Shown: in pieces, positions 1 to 10,180 of the stretch | Position numbering within the stretch: position 1 is the first letter of the stretch | Layout: the number at the start of each line of letters is the position of its first letter | Assembly (NCBI GenBank): GCA_029261835.1 | Contig: JAJDAO010000003.1 | Location: forward strand, 62,001-126,000 | From: Deltaproteobacteria bacterium | GTDB lineage: Bacteria; Myxococcota_A; UBA9160; UBA4427 | Length of the DNA stretch: 64,000 bases | Reading direction: 5' to 3' | Translations under genes and position numbers: made by a program | Notes under the pieces: generated by a model | Database searches by the model: none | What the model was told of the DNA's origin: nothing | What the model saw: the letters and a program-made list of their open reading frames with translations, nothing else

Positions 1-1
1 G

Positions 2-529
2 CGCCCCACTTCGAGGAGCATCGCCGAGCGAGCGGGTGTCTCCGAGCGGACGATCTTCCAACACTTCGACGATCTTGAGAATCTCTTCGGTGTTGCGGCC
101 AGTCGCGTCGGTGACCGCATCCTGCAGAATCTCAGCCATATCTCGGCCGAGGGTCCCTTCGAGGAGCGTCTCCAGGTCTACATGAACGAGCTGCTCTATC
201 TCCATGAGGCGATGACGCCCGTGCGTAGGGCTTCGAGGCTTCATGAGCCTTTCTCACCGGTGATCGATCGTTCGCTCGCACAGCTACGCGATACGCTGCG
301 CCGCGGGATCGAGCGCGTCTTTGGGTGCGAGCTGGCTCAGTGGTCGGGCCACGAGCAGCGAGAAATCCTGGAGGCTCTTGCGGTGATCGCTGCCTGGAGC
401 AGCTGGGAGAACATGCGCAAGCACATGGGCTTCTCGCCCGAGCGTGCTCGTCGTGTCATCGAGCTGGGCTTTCGCGCGGTGCTGCGGCAGCCCGCGGTCT
501 CCCCGGACGAGCCCGACCAGTCCGGCTGA
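2..529 (+). CDS. TetR-family transcriptional regulator (5' end missing)
   Basis: This is the C-terminal part of a TetR-type repressor; the frame is open from the window edge, so the start lies upstream. The first residues visible form the end of the DNA-binding helix-turn-helix (SIAERAGVSERTIFQHFDDL), the signature of the family. The remaining roughly 150 residues are the variable helical ligand-binding and dimerisation domain, which gives no clue to the ligand. It is followed tail-to-tail, after 6 bases, by the lipocalin-like gene on the other strand. The family call is firm; the target and inducer are unknown. Confidence 0.85.
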   Translation, partial: RPTSRSIAERAGVSERTIFQHFDDLENLFGVAASRVGDRILQNLSHISAEGPFEERLQVYMNELLYLHEAMTPVRRASRLHEPFSPVIDRSLAQLRDTLRRGIERVFGCELAQWSGHEQREILEALAVIAAWSSWENMRKHMGFSPERARRVIELGFRAVLRQPAVSPDEPDQSG

Positions 530-535
530 GTCGGT

Positions 536-1510
536 CTATTCCACCTGTCTCAGGAACTCCGAGAGTCCGTACCCGATCTGGTCGCCGCAGCGCCACTCGG
601 TCATTCCTTCGCCGATGTGTGTCGTCATTCCGGCTCGCCGATTGCGCAGCGGTATGAAGCCCTTGACCTGACCGCTGATCTGCAGCTCCTCGCCATCGTG
701 GGTCTTGATCTCGACGTCCAGCGCCCGGTGGTAGAGTCCGTTCTCCTCGTACGCTGCCTCGATCGCGACCTCGCTGATGAGTTCCAACTTGCCGTTTCGC
801 ACGACTACGCCGCCCGCCCGCTCGCTCTCGGCGGTTCGCCGGATGATGGAGACCATGGCGCCGAAGTCGGGACCGAAGTTCATCGTCAGCCACTCGTAGC
901 TGTGAATCGCCTGCCAGTGTCGGGGTCCCCAGGAGTGGTCTCTCAGGCCGTAGCCGTCGAGCTGAACGGTGTCACCGTCTATCTCGAGACTTCCGGACAC
1001 TGACATGTGTTGTTCGTAGTGGGCTTTCGCGAATTGATTCTCCGCCTCGGCGTCGTTCTCCTGCTGATTCTTCGTTCCGCCATACATCGGGCCGGCGGCG
1101 CAGTGGAGCAGGTCGAGCGCAATCCGGCGCCTCGGGCTCTGTCTGAATGCCTTTGCCGGGTCCGCCATCGCTGTCGGATCCTTCAGATCGGCTACGGAGC
1201 CGGTGTAGGCCGTGCGCAGCTTCTCACCGGGTTCGAGTACATCGAAGCGCATGCCGCCGGCATCGAAGGCGTCGTTGTGGTCGATGGGTGCGCGCTTGAA
1301 CTCGAACAAGACCCGACCGTCCTGCAAGTAGATGCAGACGGTCATCTCGGCCCGGCCCTCGTTGGCCCGGTTGCCGAGACGGACGAAGCCACCGACCGAT
1401 CGTCCGGGGTCGAAGAAGTTGAAGTACATGCTCTCGTTGAAGTTGGACTCGCTGCCAAGGGGATGCGTGTAGTCGTCCTCGGGGACGATGTTGCCGAGGA
1501 TTTCGATCAT
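536..1510 (-). CDS. Lipocalin-like (CrtC/AttH-type, DUF7064/7065-like) protein
   Basis: A protein of 324 residues starting with MIEILGN. The start at 1510 was chosen over a longer upstream opening because a GGAG site lies about 8 bases before it and the upstream extension is Arg/Gly-rich with no fold signature. The key motif is GYGLRDHSWGPR near residue 185, followed by a Trp/Phe-rich stretch, typical of the double-lipocalin CrtC/AttH-like proteins and of the DUF7064/DUF7065 proteins found near lipid and CoA genes. Such proteins probably bind or modify hydrophobic molecules; no reaction can be named here. There is no signal peptide. It converges with the TetR gene. Confidence 0.65.
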   Translation of the reverse strand: MIEILGNIVPEDDYTHPLGSESNFNESMYFNFFDPGRSVGGFVRLGNRANEGRAEMTVCIYLQDGRVLFEFKRAPIDHNDAFDAGGMRFDVLEPGEKLRTAYTGSVADLKDPTAMADPAKAFRQSPRRRIALDLLHCAAGPMYGGTKNQQENDAEAENQFAKAHYEQHMSVSGSLEIDGDTVQLDGYGLRDHSWGPRHWQAIHSYEWLTMNFGPDFGAMVSIIRRTAESERAGGVVVRNGKLELISEVAIEAAYEENGLYHRALDVEIKTHDGEELQISGQVKGFIPLRNRRAGMTTHIGEGMTEWRCGDQIGYGLSEFLRQVE

Positions 1511-2036
1511 GGCGGGTCTCCGCTGGGCCGGTCTCGGCCCGGGTTGGATGTCAGAGCCGCGCTGGCGCGTTCGCCGATCGCGGCGACGCGCAGCGGCCAG
1601 ACCGCTTCGGCAGGGTAGCCGACATCGAGATCCACCCGCCCCGGGTCCCCCCGCCCGGACGAGAGTCCCGAGCCGCAGTCCCGCCCGGATGCGTGAGTTT
1701 TCTTGTCCGCCGAGATGCGCGCCGCCTGAGTCCGCTGGGGCACACTCGGAGACCGGAGAGCGAAGAAAAATCACAGGGTCTAATTCACCACGACCTACTC
1801 CGCCTTCGCCGATGGATCGGACTTCGCATAGCCCTCACGGCCGTCGCCTTGGGGGGAGATGCTTAGCAGCGCCCTTCACCGGGAAAGCGGTGCCCCGCAG
1901 GTGATACCGCCCCGGCATGCCTCTTGTGCTAAACGGGTCGCGCTTGAGATCCCGGGTTGCGGCGCCCGCGCTGCAACGGGTCCTCAAGAAAGTCCGTTCC
2001 GTTTCCGATTCCCCGCTCTGTCGGCGCAGAGGGAGC
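1511..2036. other. Intergenic region between divergent genes
   Basis: About 526 bases separate the lipocalin-like gene (minus strand) from topA (plus strand). The open frames here are Arg/Gly/Pro-rich with no recognisable fold and look like GC-driven noise. A comparatively AT-richer patch lies at about 1763-1800. It must hold the promoters of both genes, but I could not pick a convincing -35/-10 pair. Confidence 0.4.
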
Positions 2037-4805
2037 ATGGGTAAGTCACTCGTTATAGTCGAGTCGCCTGCCAAGGCGCGAACCATCAACAAGTATCTCG
2101 GTCGGGACTTCGTTGTGAAGTCCAGCGTGGGCCACATCCGCGACCTGCCCGTCTCGGGATCGGGCAGGAAGGTCGACCCGGTCGCGCGAGCCAAAGCGGC
2201 GGCCATCACCCGCAAGCTCCCGGCGGCGAAGCGTGCAGCCCACGTGAAGAAGAAGGCGCGAGAAGCGCTGATCGCGCGCATGGGCATCGATCCGGAGAAG
2301 GGCTGGAAAGCCAACTACGAGATCCTCCCCGGCAAGGAGAAGGTTGTCACCGAGCTGCGTCGCCTGGCCAAGCAAGCCAGCGCGGTCTATCTCGCGACCG
2401 ACCTCGACCGCGAGGGAGAGGCCATCGCATGGCACCTGCGTGAGGTGATCGGGGGCGACCGCAAGCGCTTCAAGCGGGTCGTCTTCAATGAGATCACCCG
2501 GTCGGCCATCGAGGAGTCTTTCAGGGATCCGGGCGAGCTCGACCTCTCGCGGGTCAACGCGCAGCAGGCCCGTCGCTTTCTCGATCGCGTCGTAGGCTAC
2601 ATGCTCTCTCCGCTGCTCTGGTCCAAGGTGGCGCGTGGGCTTTCGGCGGGCCGTGTGCAGTCAGTGGCCGTACGGCTGATCGTGGAGCGAGAGCGGGAGA
2701 TCCGTGCCTTCACGCCCGAGGAGTTCTGGGAGATCTACGCCGACGGCAAGACGCGAGATTCCGAGGAGATTCGCCTCCAGGTCACCCGATGGCGCGGCGA
2801 GGACTTTCGACCCCGGAGCCGCGAGCAGACCGATGCCGCCGTCACGGAGCTCGAAGGGCTGACCCTCGAGGTTGCGGAGCGCAGCGATAAGCCGACCAAG
2901 ACCAAGCCGAGTGCCCCTTATATCACGTCCACGCTGCAGCAGGCGGCGAGCACGCGGCTCGGCTTCAGCGTCAAGAAGACCATGACTCTGGCCCAGCGCC
3001 TGTACGAGGCCGGCCATATCACCTATATGCGCACGGATTCGACGAATCTCAGTGCGGAGGCCGTGCAGGCGTGTCGCGATCACATTCAGGCCAACTTTGG
3101 AGAACGCTACTTGCCGGCGGAGGCTGTGAGCTACGCCAGCCGCGACGGCGCACAGGAGGCCCATGAAGCCATTCGCCCATCTGACGTAGCTGCGACGCCC
3201 GCTGAGATTCATGGTCTGGAGCGCGATCAGCAGCGGCTCTATGAGATGATCTGGAATCGTTTCGTCGCGTGTCAGATGCCGCCGGCGGAGTATCTCAGCA
3301 CCAGTATCGTAGTGCGGGCGGGTGATTTCGAGCTGCGCACGCGAGGCCGGATCCTTCTCTTCGACGGCTTCACCAAGGTGCAGCCGGTCACCGCGAAGGG
3401 GGACAAGAACGGAGCCTTGCCCGACGTTCAGGTTGGCGACGTGCTTCAGCTCGTGAAGCTCGACCCCATTCAGCACTTCACGAAGCCGCCGCCGCGCTAC
3501 GGCGAGGCCAGCCTCGTGAGAGAGCTGGAGAAGAGGGGCATCGGACGTCCCTCGACCTACGCCTCGATCATCTCCACGATCCAGGATCGCGGATACGCCA
3601 GGCTGGAGAACCGCCGGTTCCACGCCGAGAAGATGGGGGACATCGTTACTGAGCGATTGGTCGAGAACTTCGAGGGGCTGATGGACTTCGGCTTCACCGC
3701 CGAGCTGGAAGAGGCCCTCGACGAGGTCGCCCTCGGCAAGCGAGAGTGGAAGAAGGTTCTCGGCGATTTCTACAAGGACTTCCGGAAGAAGATCGAGGCC
3801 GCACAGAGCAAGGTCGGCGGAATGCGCCAGAACACACCCACCCAGACGAACATCCCCTGCCCGCAGTGCGGCCTGACGATGCAGGTTCGCACGGCCTCGA
3901 CCGGTGTATTCCTCGGCTGCTCCGGCTACGCCCTACCGCCCAAGGAGCGCTGCAAGTCGACCATCAATCTGATTCCCGGTGACGAGGCGGTGAGCGCCGA
4001 TACCGAGGACCAGGAAGAGGGCGAGTCCCTACTGCTGATGAAGAAACACCGCTGTCCGACGTGCAAGACCGCGATGGACAGCTACCTGATCGACGAGAAG
4101 CGCAAGCTTCATGTCTGCGGAGACAACCCCGACTGCGATGGTTTTCATGTCGAAGAGGGGCAGTTCGTCATCAAGGGCTACGACGGCCCCAGTCTCGAGT
4201 GTGACAAGTGCGGGGCCGAGATGCAGCTCAAGTCCGGCCGCTTCGGCAAGTACTTCGGTTGCACTTCGGAGGACTGCAAGAACACGCGCAAGTTGCTCCG
4301 AAGCGGCGAGCCGGCACCGCCCAAGGCAGATCCGATCCCGATGCCTCATCTCGAGTGCGAGAAATGCGACGACTTCTACCTGTTGCGCGACGGAGCCGCC
4401 GGAATCTTTCTGGCAGCAAGCCAGTTTCCGAAGCATCGTGAGACGCGTGCGCCGCTGGTTGAGGAGATCGTTCCGTTACGGGACAAGTTGGACGACAAGT
4501 ACAAATTCCTGGCCGACGCGCCGGTCTGCGATCCGGATGGCAACAAGGCGGTCATCCGCTTCCTGCGCAGGACGCGAGAGCAGTACGTCATGACCGAGGT
4601 GTCGGGGAAGGCGACTGGCTGGCGGGCCTACTTCCGCGACGGTCGCTGGGTCGAGGAACATCCCGAGTCGGCGTCGGCCAAGCGGGGTGGTGCCGTCCGG
4701 AAGAAGACAGCACGAAAGAGAGCTGCAAAGAAGAAGGCCGCCAGGGCAAGGAGAACCGTCAAGAAGGCGGCGAGCAAGAAGAAGGCAGCCGGCCGGAAGG
4801 AGTAG
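2037..4805 (+). CDS. topA: DNA topoisomerase I
   Basis: Type IA topoisomerase of 922 residues that relaxes negative supercoils by single-strand cutting. The N-terminal Toprim domain begins [14 protein letters not shown] with Glu9, and the acidic cluster TDLDREGEA (Asp122, Asp124, Glu126) binds magnesium. The catalytic tyrosine is Tyr330 in [11 protein letters not shown]. The domain after the Toprim start carries the basic insertion (about residues 45-90) seen in proteobacterial enzymes. The C-terminal part has three tetracysteine zinc ribbons starting near residue 607 (CPQCG, CPTCK, CDKCG) and a fourth, degenerate CEKC module, then a Lys/Arg/Ala-rich tail of about 35 residues that probably adds non-specific DNA affinity. 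The start at 2037 follows a GAGGGAG site; upstream in-frame codons lack family similarity. Confidence 0.97.
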   Translation: MGKSLVIVESPAKARTINKYLGRDFVVKSSVGHIRDLPVSGSGRKVDPVARAKAAAITRKLPAAKRAAHVKKKAREALIARMGIDPEKGWKANYEILPGKEKVVTELRRLAKQASAVYLATDLDREGEAIAWHLREVIGGDRKRFKRVVFNEITRSAIEESFRDPGELDLSRVNAQQARRFLDRVVGYMLSPLLWSKVARGLSAGRVQSVAVRLIVEREREIRAFTPEEFWEIYADGKTRDSEEIRLQVTRWRGEDFRPRSREQTDAAVTELEGLTLEVAERSDKPTKTKPSAPYITSTLQQAASTRLGFSVKKTMTLAQRLYEAGHITYMRTDSTNLSAEAVQACRDHIQANFGERYLPAEAVSYASRDGAQEAHEAIRPSDVAATPAEIHGLERDQQRLYEMIWNRFVACQMPPAEYLSTSIVVRAGDFELRTRGRILLFDGFTKVQPVTAKGDKNGALPDVQVGDVLQLVKLDPIQHFTKPPPRYGEASLVRELEKRGIGRPSTYASIISTIQDRGYARLENRRFHAEKMGDIVTERLVENFEGLMDFGFTAELEEALDEVALGKREWKKVLGDFYKDFRKKIEAAQSKVGGMRQNTPTQTNIPCPQCGLTMQVRTASTGVFLGCSGYALPPKERCKSTINLIPGDEAVSADTEDQEEGESLLLMKKHRCPTCKTAMDSYLIDEKRKLHVCGDNPDCDGFHVEEGQFVIKGYDGPSLECDKCGAEMQLKSGRFGKYFGCTSEDCKNTRKLLRSGEPAPPKADPIPMPHLECEKCDDFYLLRDGAAGIFLAASQFPKHRETRAPLVEEIVPLRDKLDDKYKFLADAPVCDPDGNKAVIRFLRRTREQYVMTEVSGKATGWRAYFRDGRWVEEHPESASAKRGGAVRKKTARKRAAKKKAARARRTVKKAASKKKAAGRKE

Positions 4806-4818
4806 CCCCTTTGGGGCT
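4804..4818 (+). terminator. Hairpin at the topA stop codon
   Basis: AGCCCC-TTT-GGGGCT forms a 6-bp GC-rich stem with a 3-base loop that begins inside the topA stop codon. There is no T-run after it, so it could be a weak terminator or an mRNA 3'-end stabiliser. Confidence 0.35.
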
Positions 4819-4875
4819 CCGCCGTCTCTGCTGCTTCAGTCAAGCGAGGGGCTTCGGCTGAGAAGGGGCTTTCTC

Positions 4876-4906
4876 TTGACAGCCCCCCCCCACCGGCAGT
4901 GATACT
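4876..4906 (+). promoter_or_regulatory. Sigma70-like promoter with a C9 tract in the spacer
   Basis: A perfect -35 TTGACA (4876-4881) is followed by a run of nine C (4883-4891) and a -10-like TGATAC/GATACT (4900-4906), giving a spacer of 18 or 19 bases. Transcription would start near 4913, upstream of the kinase ATG at 4962 but downstream of the alternative GTG at 4899, which supports the later start. The homopolymer inside the spacer could vary in length by slippage. Confidence 0.4.
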
Positions 4907-4961
4907 GCCACAACCCATTTGGCGCGGATTCGGCGGGTTGAGTCCGTCTCGGGCACTGAAG

Positions 4962-6242
4962 ATGGATCGGGTCTTCGATCGCGTTCTCCTGGCGAGGCAC
5001 TTCGCCCTCTCGTTGGGCGCGGTCGCCGCGTATGTCTTTCGGGGCGAGCTCAGGATCGGCTATGTGGCGCTCTGGATCGTCGGCGCCAGTGCGACGCTCA
5101 ACTTCCTCGCCTATGTGTTTCGGACCCGCCACGGCATGGCCAATCTCTGCATGATCGCTTCGCCGCTGATTGGCGTCGGTGGCTGGAGCGCCCTGATCGC
5201 AGTGACGGCCGGCGTCTCCTCACCCTTCATTGCGGGGCTGTGGCTCGAGGTCGTCTTGTCCGCCATGGCGCTGAAGCTGCGCGGCATCGTGCTCGTCGGT
5301 CTGGGGTCCGTGCTCGCTCTCTGGGCGCAGCAGCTCTGGCTCGGAATGGCGGGCCGTTGGGTTGCGATGTCGCTGCAGTCGGGCTTTCTGATCGGAATGA
5401 CGCTGGCGACGTATCTCGTGACCCGGCGTTGGTCGCATCGGCAGGCGGCGCTCTCGCAAGAGAGCCTCGAGCTTTCGGAGCGTCTCGACGTCCTGACCAG
5501 ACAGCTCGAAGACGAACGTGTCGTCGCCTCGCTGGGGGAGAACGTGGCCCGGCTAGCACACGGGTTGAAGAACACGGTTCACAGCCTGCGCGGCTTCGTC
5601 AGCCTGATCGAGCCGAAGCTGGTCGATCAGGTGGGAAGTCCAGCTGCGCTGCAGGGGTTGCGGTCGGCCATCGACGACCTCGAGTCCCTGGCTCTCGACA
5701 CACTGGGATCGAGGCCGCGAGGGTCGGCCGGCGAAGGACCGGGAGCGTCTGCGCGCGCGCGGACGGCGGAACCGACGAAGATGGCGCCGGGCGCGATTCC
5801 TCCCGCGATCGAGCGCGCCATCGGCGAGGTCGCGGCCTCGAGCCCCGGCGTGTGCTGGGAAACCAAGAGCGACGGGGTTTGCCCGCGGCTTTCGCTCTCC
5901 GAGTCTTCGCTGGCAGAGATGCTGGTGATTCTGATGCGCAACGCCGTGGAGGCCATGGACGGCGACGGCCGCGCTTCGGCGGAGACCTGGGTCACCGACC
6001 GTGAGTTCCATGTGATGATCTGCGACGAGGGCGTCGGCTTCGCTCGCGTCGACGCTGCGCGGATCTTCGACGCCGGTTACACGAGCAAGCCTCAGGGAAG
6101 CGGCTACGGGCTCTTCCTGGCCCGGCGCATCATCGAGGAACACGGGGGCTCGATCACCGCTCAGGCACGTCCGGAGCGCGGTGTGATGGTCGAGGTGAGC
6201 CTGCCGGTGCTGGCTCCGCCCGAGTCCGCAACTCCGGGCTAG
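4962..6242 (+). CDS. Membrane sensor histidine kinase
   Basis: A kinase of 426 residues from ATG 4962; an in-frame GTG at 4899 is possible but lies upstream of the likely transcription start. The N-terminal 155 residues hold about five or six hydrophobic segments, forming the sensor. A short coiled coil (about 160-188) leads to the phospho-acceptor helix ARLAHGLKNTVHSLRG with His200. The ATPase domain has the N box (LMRNAVEAM), G1 (DEGVGF) and G2 (GSGYGLFLARRI) motifs. The next gene, 173 bases on, encodes an NtrC-type regulator, so the two probably form one two-component system. The stimulus is not apparent. Confidence 0.9.
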   Translation: MDRVFDRVLLARHFALSLGAVAAYVFRGELRIGYVALWIVGASATLNFLAYVFRTRHGMANLCMIASPLIGVGGWSALIAVTAGVSSPFIAGLWLEVVLSAMALKLRGIVLVGLGSVLALWAQQLWLGMAGRWVAMSLQSGFLIGMTLATYLVTRRWSHRQAALSQESLELSERLDVLTRQLEDERVVASLGENVARLAHGLKNTVHSLRGFVSLIEPKLVDQVGSPAALQGLRSAIDDLESLALDTLGSRPRGSAGEGPGASARARTAEPTKMAPGAIPPAIERAIGEVAASSPGVCWETKSDGVCPRLSLSESSLAEMLVILMRNAVEAMDGDGRASAETWVTDREFHVMICDEGVGFARVDAARIFDAGYTSKPQGSGYGLFLARRIIEEHGGSITAQARPERGVMVEVSLPVLAPPESATPG

Positions 6243-6415
6243 CCGCCTCAGCACTGCGAGCACTCGCGCGAATACCCCTACGCAGCCCCGACGGCCGACG
6301 TCGAGTTGCTCGGAGCCACTCGCAGCGGTTCGATTACTTGCACTGCTGCTGGCATTACAAGCGCCAGGCGACGGGAGGGGTTTATGAGATAGCTTCTAGG
6401 CTAGCCTCTGTCTCC

Positions 6416-7747
6416 ATGTCGACTTCCATTCTGATCGTCGAAGATGAGCGCGCCGCCGCCGAGTATCTCTCTGTTCTACTCGAGGAACAGGGCTTCGACG
6501 TGCGCACGACGTGCAATGGGATCGAGGCGCTGATCGCGCTCGAGGCGAAGCCTTACGACCTCGTGATCTCCGATCTTCGCATGCCGAAGATGGACGGCTT
6601 CGAGCTGCTCTCCCATCTGAGGCAGCGTTGGTCCGAGCTGCCGGTCATCGTGTTGACGGCCAATAGCGGCGTGTCGGACGTCGTGGAGGCGGTTCAGCTC
6701 GGGGCTGTGAACTACCTCGTGAAGCCGGCTGCACCCGCCCTGGTTGCGGGCGCGGTGGAGAAGGCGCTTGCCTGCAGGCGGCCGAGCGTGGCGCCGTCAC
6801 GCTCGGTTTCCGAGCTCGTGGGGCGGAGCCAGGCGATCGTCGAGGTTCGACATCGCGTCGTGCTCGCCGCAAGAAGTGATGTTCACGTACTCATCACCGG
6901 CAACACCGGAACCGGCAAGGAGCTGGTGTCCCATGCCATCCACAGGCACTCGAGTCTCGCGTCGGGACCCTTCGTCGCCCACAACTGTGCGTTGGCGCCG
7001 CGCGATCTCTTCGAGAGCGAGTTCTTCGGCCATCGCAGGGGATCCTTCACCGGCGCCGACCGCGATCACGTGGGGCTGCTGCAGCAGGCGAACGGCGGTG
7101 TGCTCTTCCTCGACGAGCTCGAAACTCTGCCTCCGATCCACCAGGCCAAGCTTCTGCGCGTGATCGATGACGGCGAAGTACGGCCCGTGGGTGCGGAGAA
7201 GAGCGAGCGAGTCAGCCTTCGTTTCCTGGCTGCCACCAACCGGGATCCGCGAGCCATGATCGCCGAGGACGCGTTGCGCGAGGATCTCTACTACCGACTT
7301 CGCGGCATCGAGATCCAGCTTCCGACGCTCCGGGATCGCAGTGAGGACATTCCGTTGCTGGTGGCGCACTTCGCGGGCGAGGATTGCGCGGGCTTCGATG
7401 CAGAGGCCATGGAGGCGTTGGTGCGGGCACCCTGGCCGGGCAACGTTCGACAATTACGCAATATTGTGCAGGGCGCATCGGCGGCGGCCGGTGGCGCGCG
7501 CATCGGCCTTCGCCATCTGTCGCTCGAGAGTATGGACTTGGCAGCCAGCCAGCAGCGGGGGGGCGACGACGCGGCGTTGGAAGCAGCCGGCGGGGTTCCC
7601 CGTGGCGCGACGCTGCGCGAGGTCGAGCGGCAAGCGATCGCCCAGGCGCTGTCCGAATGCGAGGGCAACCGCACCCGAGCGGCCAAGCTACTCGACATCG
7701 ATCGCTCGACGCTGCGCCGCAAGATCCAGGAGTTCGGCCTGGAATAG
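6416..7747 (+). CDS. NtrC-type sigma54-dependent response regulator
   Basis: A protein of 443 residues in three parts. The receiver domain has Asp10, phospho-acceptor Asp53 (VISDLRMPKMDG), Thr81 and Lys103. The central AAA+ domain has Walker A GNTGTGKE (162-169), the sigma54-contacting loop at 209-214 and Walker B GGVLFLDE. The C-terminal Fis-type helix-turn-helix ends with GNRTRAAKLLDIDRSTLRRK. The sigma54 loop reads GSFTGA, a tolerated variant of GAFTGA. It should activate sigma54 promoters when phosphorylated by the upstream kinase. ATG 6416 is preferred because the receiver fold begins there. A run of seven G near 7557 lies within the coding frame, which reads through it normally. Confidence 0.93.
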   Translation: MSTSILIVEDERAAAEYLSVLLEEQGFDVRTTCNGIEALIALEAKPYDLVISDLRMPKMDGFELLSHLRQRWSELPVIVLTANSGVSDVVEAVQLGAVNYLVKPAAPALVAGAVEKALACRRPSVAPSRSVSELVGRSQAIVEVRHRVVLAARSDVHVLITGNTGTGKELVSHAIHRHSSLASGPFVAHNCALAPRDLFESEFFGHRRGSFTGADRDHVGLLQQANGGVLFLDELETLPPIHQAKLLRVIDDGEVRPVGAEKSERVSLRFLAATNRDPRAMIAEDALREDLYYRLRGIEIQLPTLRDRSEDIPLLVAHFAGEDCAGFDAEAMEALVRAPWPGNVRQLRNIVQGASAAAGGARIGLRHLSLESMDLAASQQRGGDDAALEAAGGVPRGATLREVERQAIAQALSECEGNRTRAAKLLDIDRSTLRRKIQEFGLE

Positions 7748-7768
7748 CCCCGAGGAGACGAAGCTTCG

Positions 7769-8926
7769 ATGCCGCTCACAGGAATCCGGGTGGTCGACCT
7801 CTCGCGGCATGCGCCCGGTCCCTATTGCACGATGCTGATGGCCGACCTTGGGGCCGACGTCATCGTGGTGGAGGCACCGCTCGGTGTCGCGCGGCAGGTC
7901 GACGAGGAGATGGGCGTCAGCGAGCGCAGCAAGGCGTTTCTGCCGATGGGTCGAAACAAGCGCTCGGTGGCACTCGACCTCAAGGATGCGGCCATGCGGG
8001 AGGCGTTCTTCCGCCTCGTCGACGGTGCAGACGTGGTTGTCGAGGGCTTCAGACCGGGCGTCGTCGGTCGGCTGGGGATCGACTACGACGCGGTCAAGCG
8101 CCGCAATCCGGGCCTCGTGTACTGCTCCATCAGCGGCTACGGTCAGACGGGTCCGAATGTCGACCTGCCGGGTCACGACCTCAACTACATCAGTCAGGCC
8201 GGCGTGCTCGGCGCCATCGGGTGGCCGGGCCAGCCGCCGAGCATCCCCCTGAACATCTTGGCCGACTTCGCTGGAGGCGGGCTCTTCGCGGCGTTCTCGA
8301 TCTTGGCCGCATTGATCTCGCGCCGTCGGACCGGCCTCGGGCAGTACATCGACATGGCGATGAGCGACGGTGTGCTGTCGCTGGCCTGCCTGGCGGCGAG
8401 CGACTACCTCGCCAGTGGAGTGCCGCCGCGGCCCGGCGAGTACTACCTGAACGGCGCCTATCCCTGCTACAGCGTCTACGCCGCGTCGGACGACAAGTGG
8501 CTGAGCGTGGCCTGCATGGAGCCGTGGTTCTGGCGGAATCTCTGTCAGCTGTTGGACTGCGAGGCGTATGCCGAGGAGCAGTTCGACGCGCAGAAGTTCC
8601 CAGAGATCTTCGTCTTCCTCCGGGCGAAGTTCCGCGAGCAGGCGCGGGACGAGTGGCTTGCTCAATTCAAGGGGCGAGAGGTCTGCGTGACGCCTGTCTA
8701 TGACTTGGAAGAGGCTCTCGAGGATGCGCACAACCGGGCGCGCGGCATGATCGTGGAGGTCGAGCACCCGGAGCAGGGAGAGATTGCGCAGATCGGCGTG
8801 GCACCGAAGTTCTCGCTTACGCCCGGACGCGTGCGTACGGCGGCGCCGACGCCGGGGCAGCACACGGAGGAAGTGCTGCGCGAGGTCGGCTTGCGAGACG
8901 ACGAGATCGCCCGGTTCAGACGTTGA
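7769..8926 (+). CDS. Class III CoA-transferase (CaiB/BaiF family)
   Basis: A CoA-transferase of 385 residues that moves CoA between carboxylic acids. The start is set by GAGGAG about 12 bases upstream. The N-terminal [29 protein letters not shown] stretch (split: [11 protein letters not shown], then [15 protein letters not shown]) is the family signature, and the catalytic aspartate lies in [11 protein letters not shown]. The gene follows the response regulator by 21 bases, so it may share its transcript. Its last 11 bases overlap the end of the convergent YchF-like gene. The acyl substrate cannot be told from sequence. Confidence 0.9.
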   Translation: MPLTGIRVVDLSRHAPGPYCTMLMADLGADVIVVEAPLGVARQVDEEMGVSERSKAFLPMGRNKRSVALDLKDAAMREAFFRLVDGADVVVEGFRPGVVGRLGIDYDAVKRRNPGLVYCSISGYGQTGPNVDLPGHDLNYISQAGVLGAIGWPGQPPSIPLNILADFAGGGLFAAFSILAALISRRRTGLGQYIDMAMSDGVLSLACLAASDYLASGVPPRPGEYYLNGAYPCYSVYAASDDKWLSVACMEPWFWRNLCQLLDCEAYAEEQFDAQKFPEIFVFLRAKFREQARDEWLAQFKGREVCVTPVYDLEEALEDAHNRARGMIVEVEHPEQGEIAQIGVAPKFSLTPGRVRTAAPTPGQHTEEVLREVGLRDDEIARFRR

Positions 8927-9953
8927 AGCGGAAGTTCACCACGTCGCCATCCTGAATGACGTAGCTCTTGCCCTCGACCCGGAGCTTGCCCGCCTCTCGG
9001 CACTTCGCCTCGCTCCCGAGTTCCACCAGATCCTGCCAGCGGACGACCTCCGCGCGGATGAAGCCCCGCTCGATATCGGAGTGGATCTTGCCGGCGGCCT
9101 GCGGTGCGCGCGAGCCATGCGGAACCGGCCAGGACCGACACTCGTCTTCGCCGGCTGTCAACATCGAGATCAGGTCGAGCAGGGAGTAGGCGGCTCGGAT
9201 GAAGCGATCGCGTGCTGGCTCCGTCAGCCCCATCGATTCGAGGAACTCCTGCTGCTCTTCCGGCGACATCTGCGCGATGTCCATCTCGACCTGGGCCGAG
9301 AGCGCGATCAGACCCAGGCCGCGTCGCTCGGCCTCCTTCGCGACGTTGGCTGGTGGATCAGCGGCGACATCCTGCTCGGCGAGATTGAGGACCAGGAGCA
9401 GAGGCTTGGCGGTCAGGAAGGCGTACGGCGAGGTCATCTTGCGCTCCTCGCCCCCGAGATCCATCGACCGAATCGATTGCTCGGCCTCCAGCTGTTCCTG
9501 GATGCGGTGGAGTAGCTCCAGCTCCGCTGGATTGCTGTGGTCCTTGGCGAGCCGCGCCACGCGCTGCTCGACAATCTCCAGATCGGCAAGGATGGTTTCG
9601 GTCGCCAGCGCCTCGATTTCAGCGAGGGGATTCGGGGGGCTGCCCGAGTCGTCATCGAAACCCCGCAATACCTGGCAGAGCGCATCGACGTTGCGCATGG
9701 CGTTCAGTGCGGTCCGATCGAGGCCGGCGTCGCCTCCGCCGCCGAGGTCGCTGAAGGTGGTCTCCGCGTAAATGGTCTTCTTCGGCCTGAAGATCGCAGC
9801 CAGCGCATCGACTCTTGGATCCGGCACCTTGACGACACCGATATTGGCCTTGCCGCCGCGCGACGCGTAGCCGGTCTCAACGGCAAGTCCCGTCAAGGCA
9901 CCGAATACCGTGCTCTTGCCACAGCCGGGCAGTCCGACGAGTCCGATCTTCAT
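8916..9953 (-). CDS. YchF/OLA1-like P-loop NTPase
   Basis: A protein of 345 residues with an N-terminal P-loop ([16 protein letters not shown]), a central coiled-coil insertion, and a C-terminal TGS/DUF933 domain ending VVNFRFNV, which is the typical YchF ending. YchF proteins hydrolyse ATP and bind ribosomes. This copy departs from the usual GLPNVGKST P-loop and lacks the clear NVNE-type base-specificity motif ([10 protein letters not shown] stands in its place), so it may be a paralogue and not the housekeeping copy. The start ATG at 9953 places the P-loop at residues 6-15. It converges with the CoA-transferase gene. Confidence 0.85.
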   Translation of the reverse strand: MKIGLVGLPGCGKSTVFGALTGLAVETGYASRGGKANIGVVKVPDPRVDALAAIFRPKKTIYAETTFSDLGGGGDAGLDRTALNAMRNVDALCQVLRGFDDDSGSPPNPLAEIEALATETILADLEIVEQRVARLAKDHSNPAELELLHRIQEQLEAEQSIRSMDLGGEERKMTSPYAFLTAKPLLLVLNLAEQDVAADPPANVAKEAERRGLGLIALSAQVEMDIAQMSPEEQQEFLESMGLTEPARDRFIRAAYSLLDLISMLTAGEDECRSWPVPHGSRAPQAAGKIHSDIERGFIRAEVVRWQDLVELGSEAKCREAGKLRVEGKSYVIQDGDVVNFRFNV

Positions 9954-9964
9954 GGCCCCGACGT

Positions 9965-9986
9965 TAGCCCGGATGATTCACGAGGG
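9965..9986 (+). repeat. Copy of the 59.4-kb inverted-repeat end
   Basis: TAGCCCGGATGATTCACGAG with two more G matches the left arm of the inverted-repeat element at 59393-59413 except at two positions, and the next bases are also GC-rich in a similar pattern. No inverted partner was found nearby, so this looks like a solo end or decayed copy. It lies between the divergent YchF-like and monooxygenase genes. Confidence 0.5.
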
Positions 9987-10180
9987 CCGGGCCGCGATGG
10001 TGCATCTCCGCACGCTGGAAAGAGAAATCGCCACCCCGCGCCGCACGACGGAGTGGCTCGTGCTCGCACCGTGAGCCCGTGGCGCCTCTCATCGTCTACC
10101 CTTCCTCGCGCCGGAGGTGGCTTCGTTGGTTGGTGGCGCCGGGGCAGGGTGCCGAGAAGAGCGCACTAGAGGAGTTCGTG

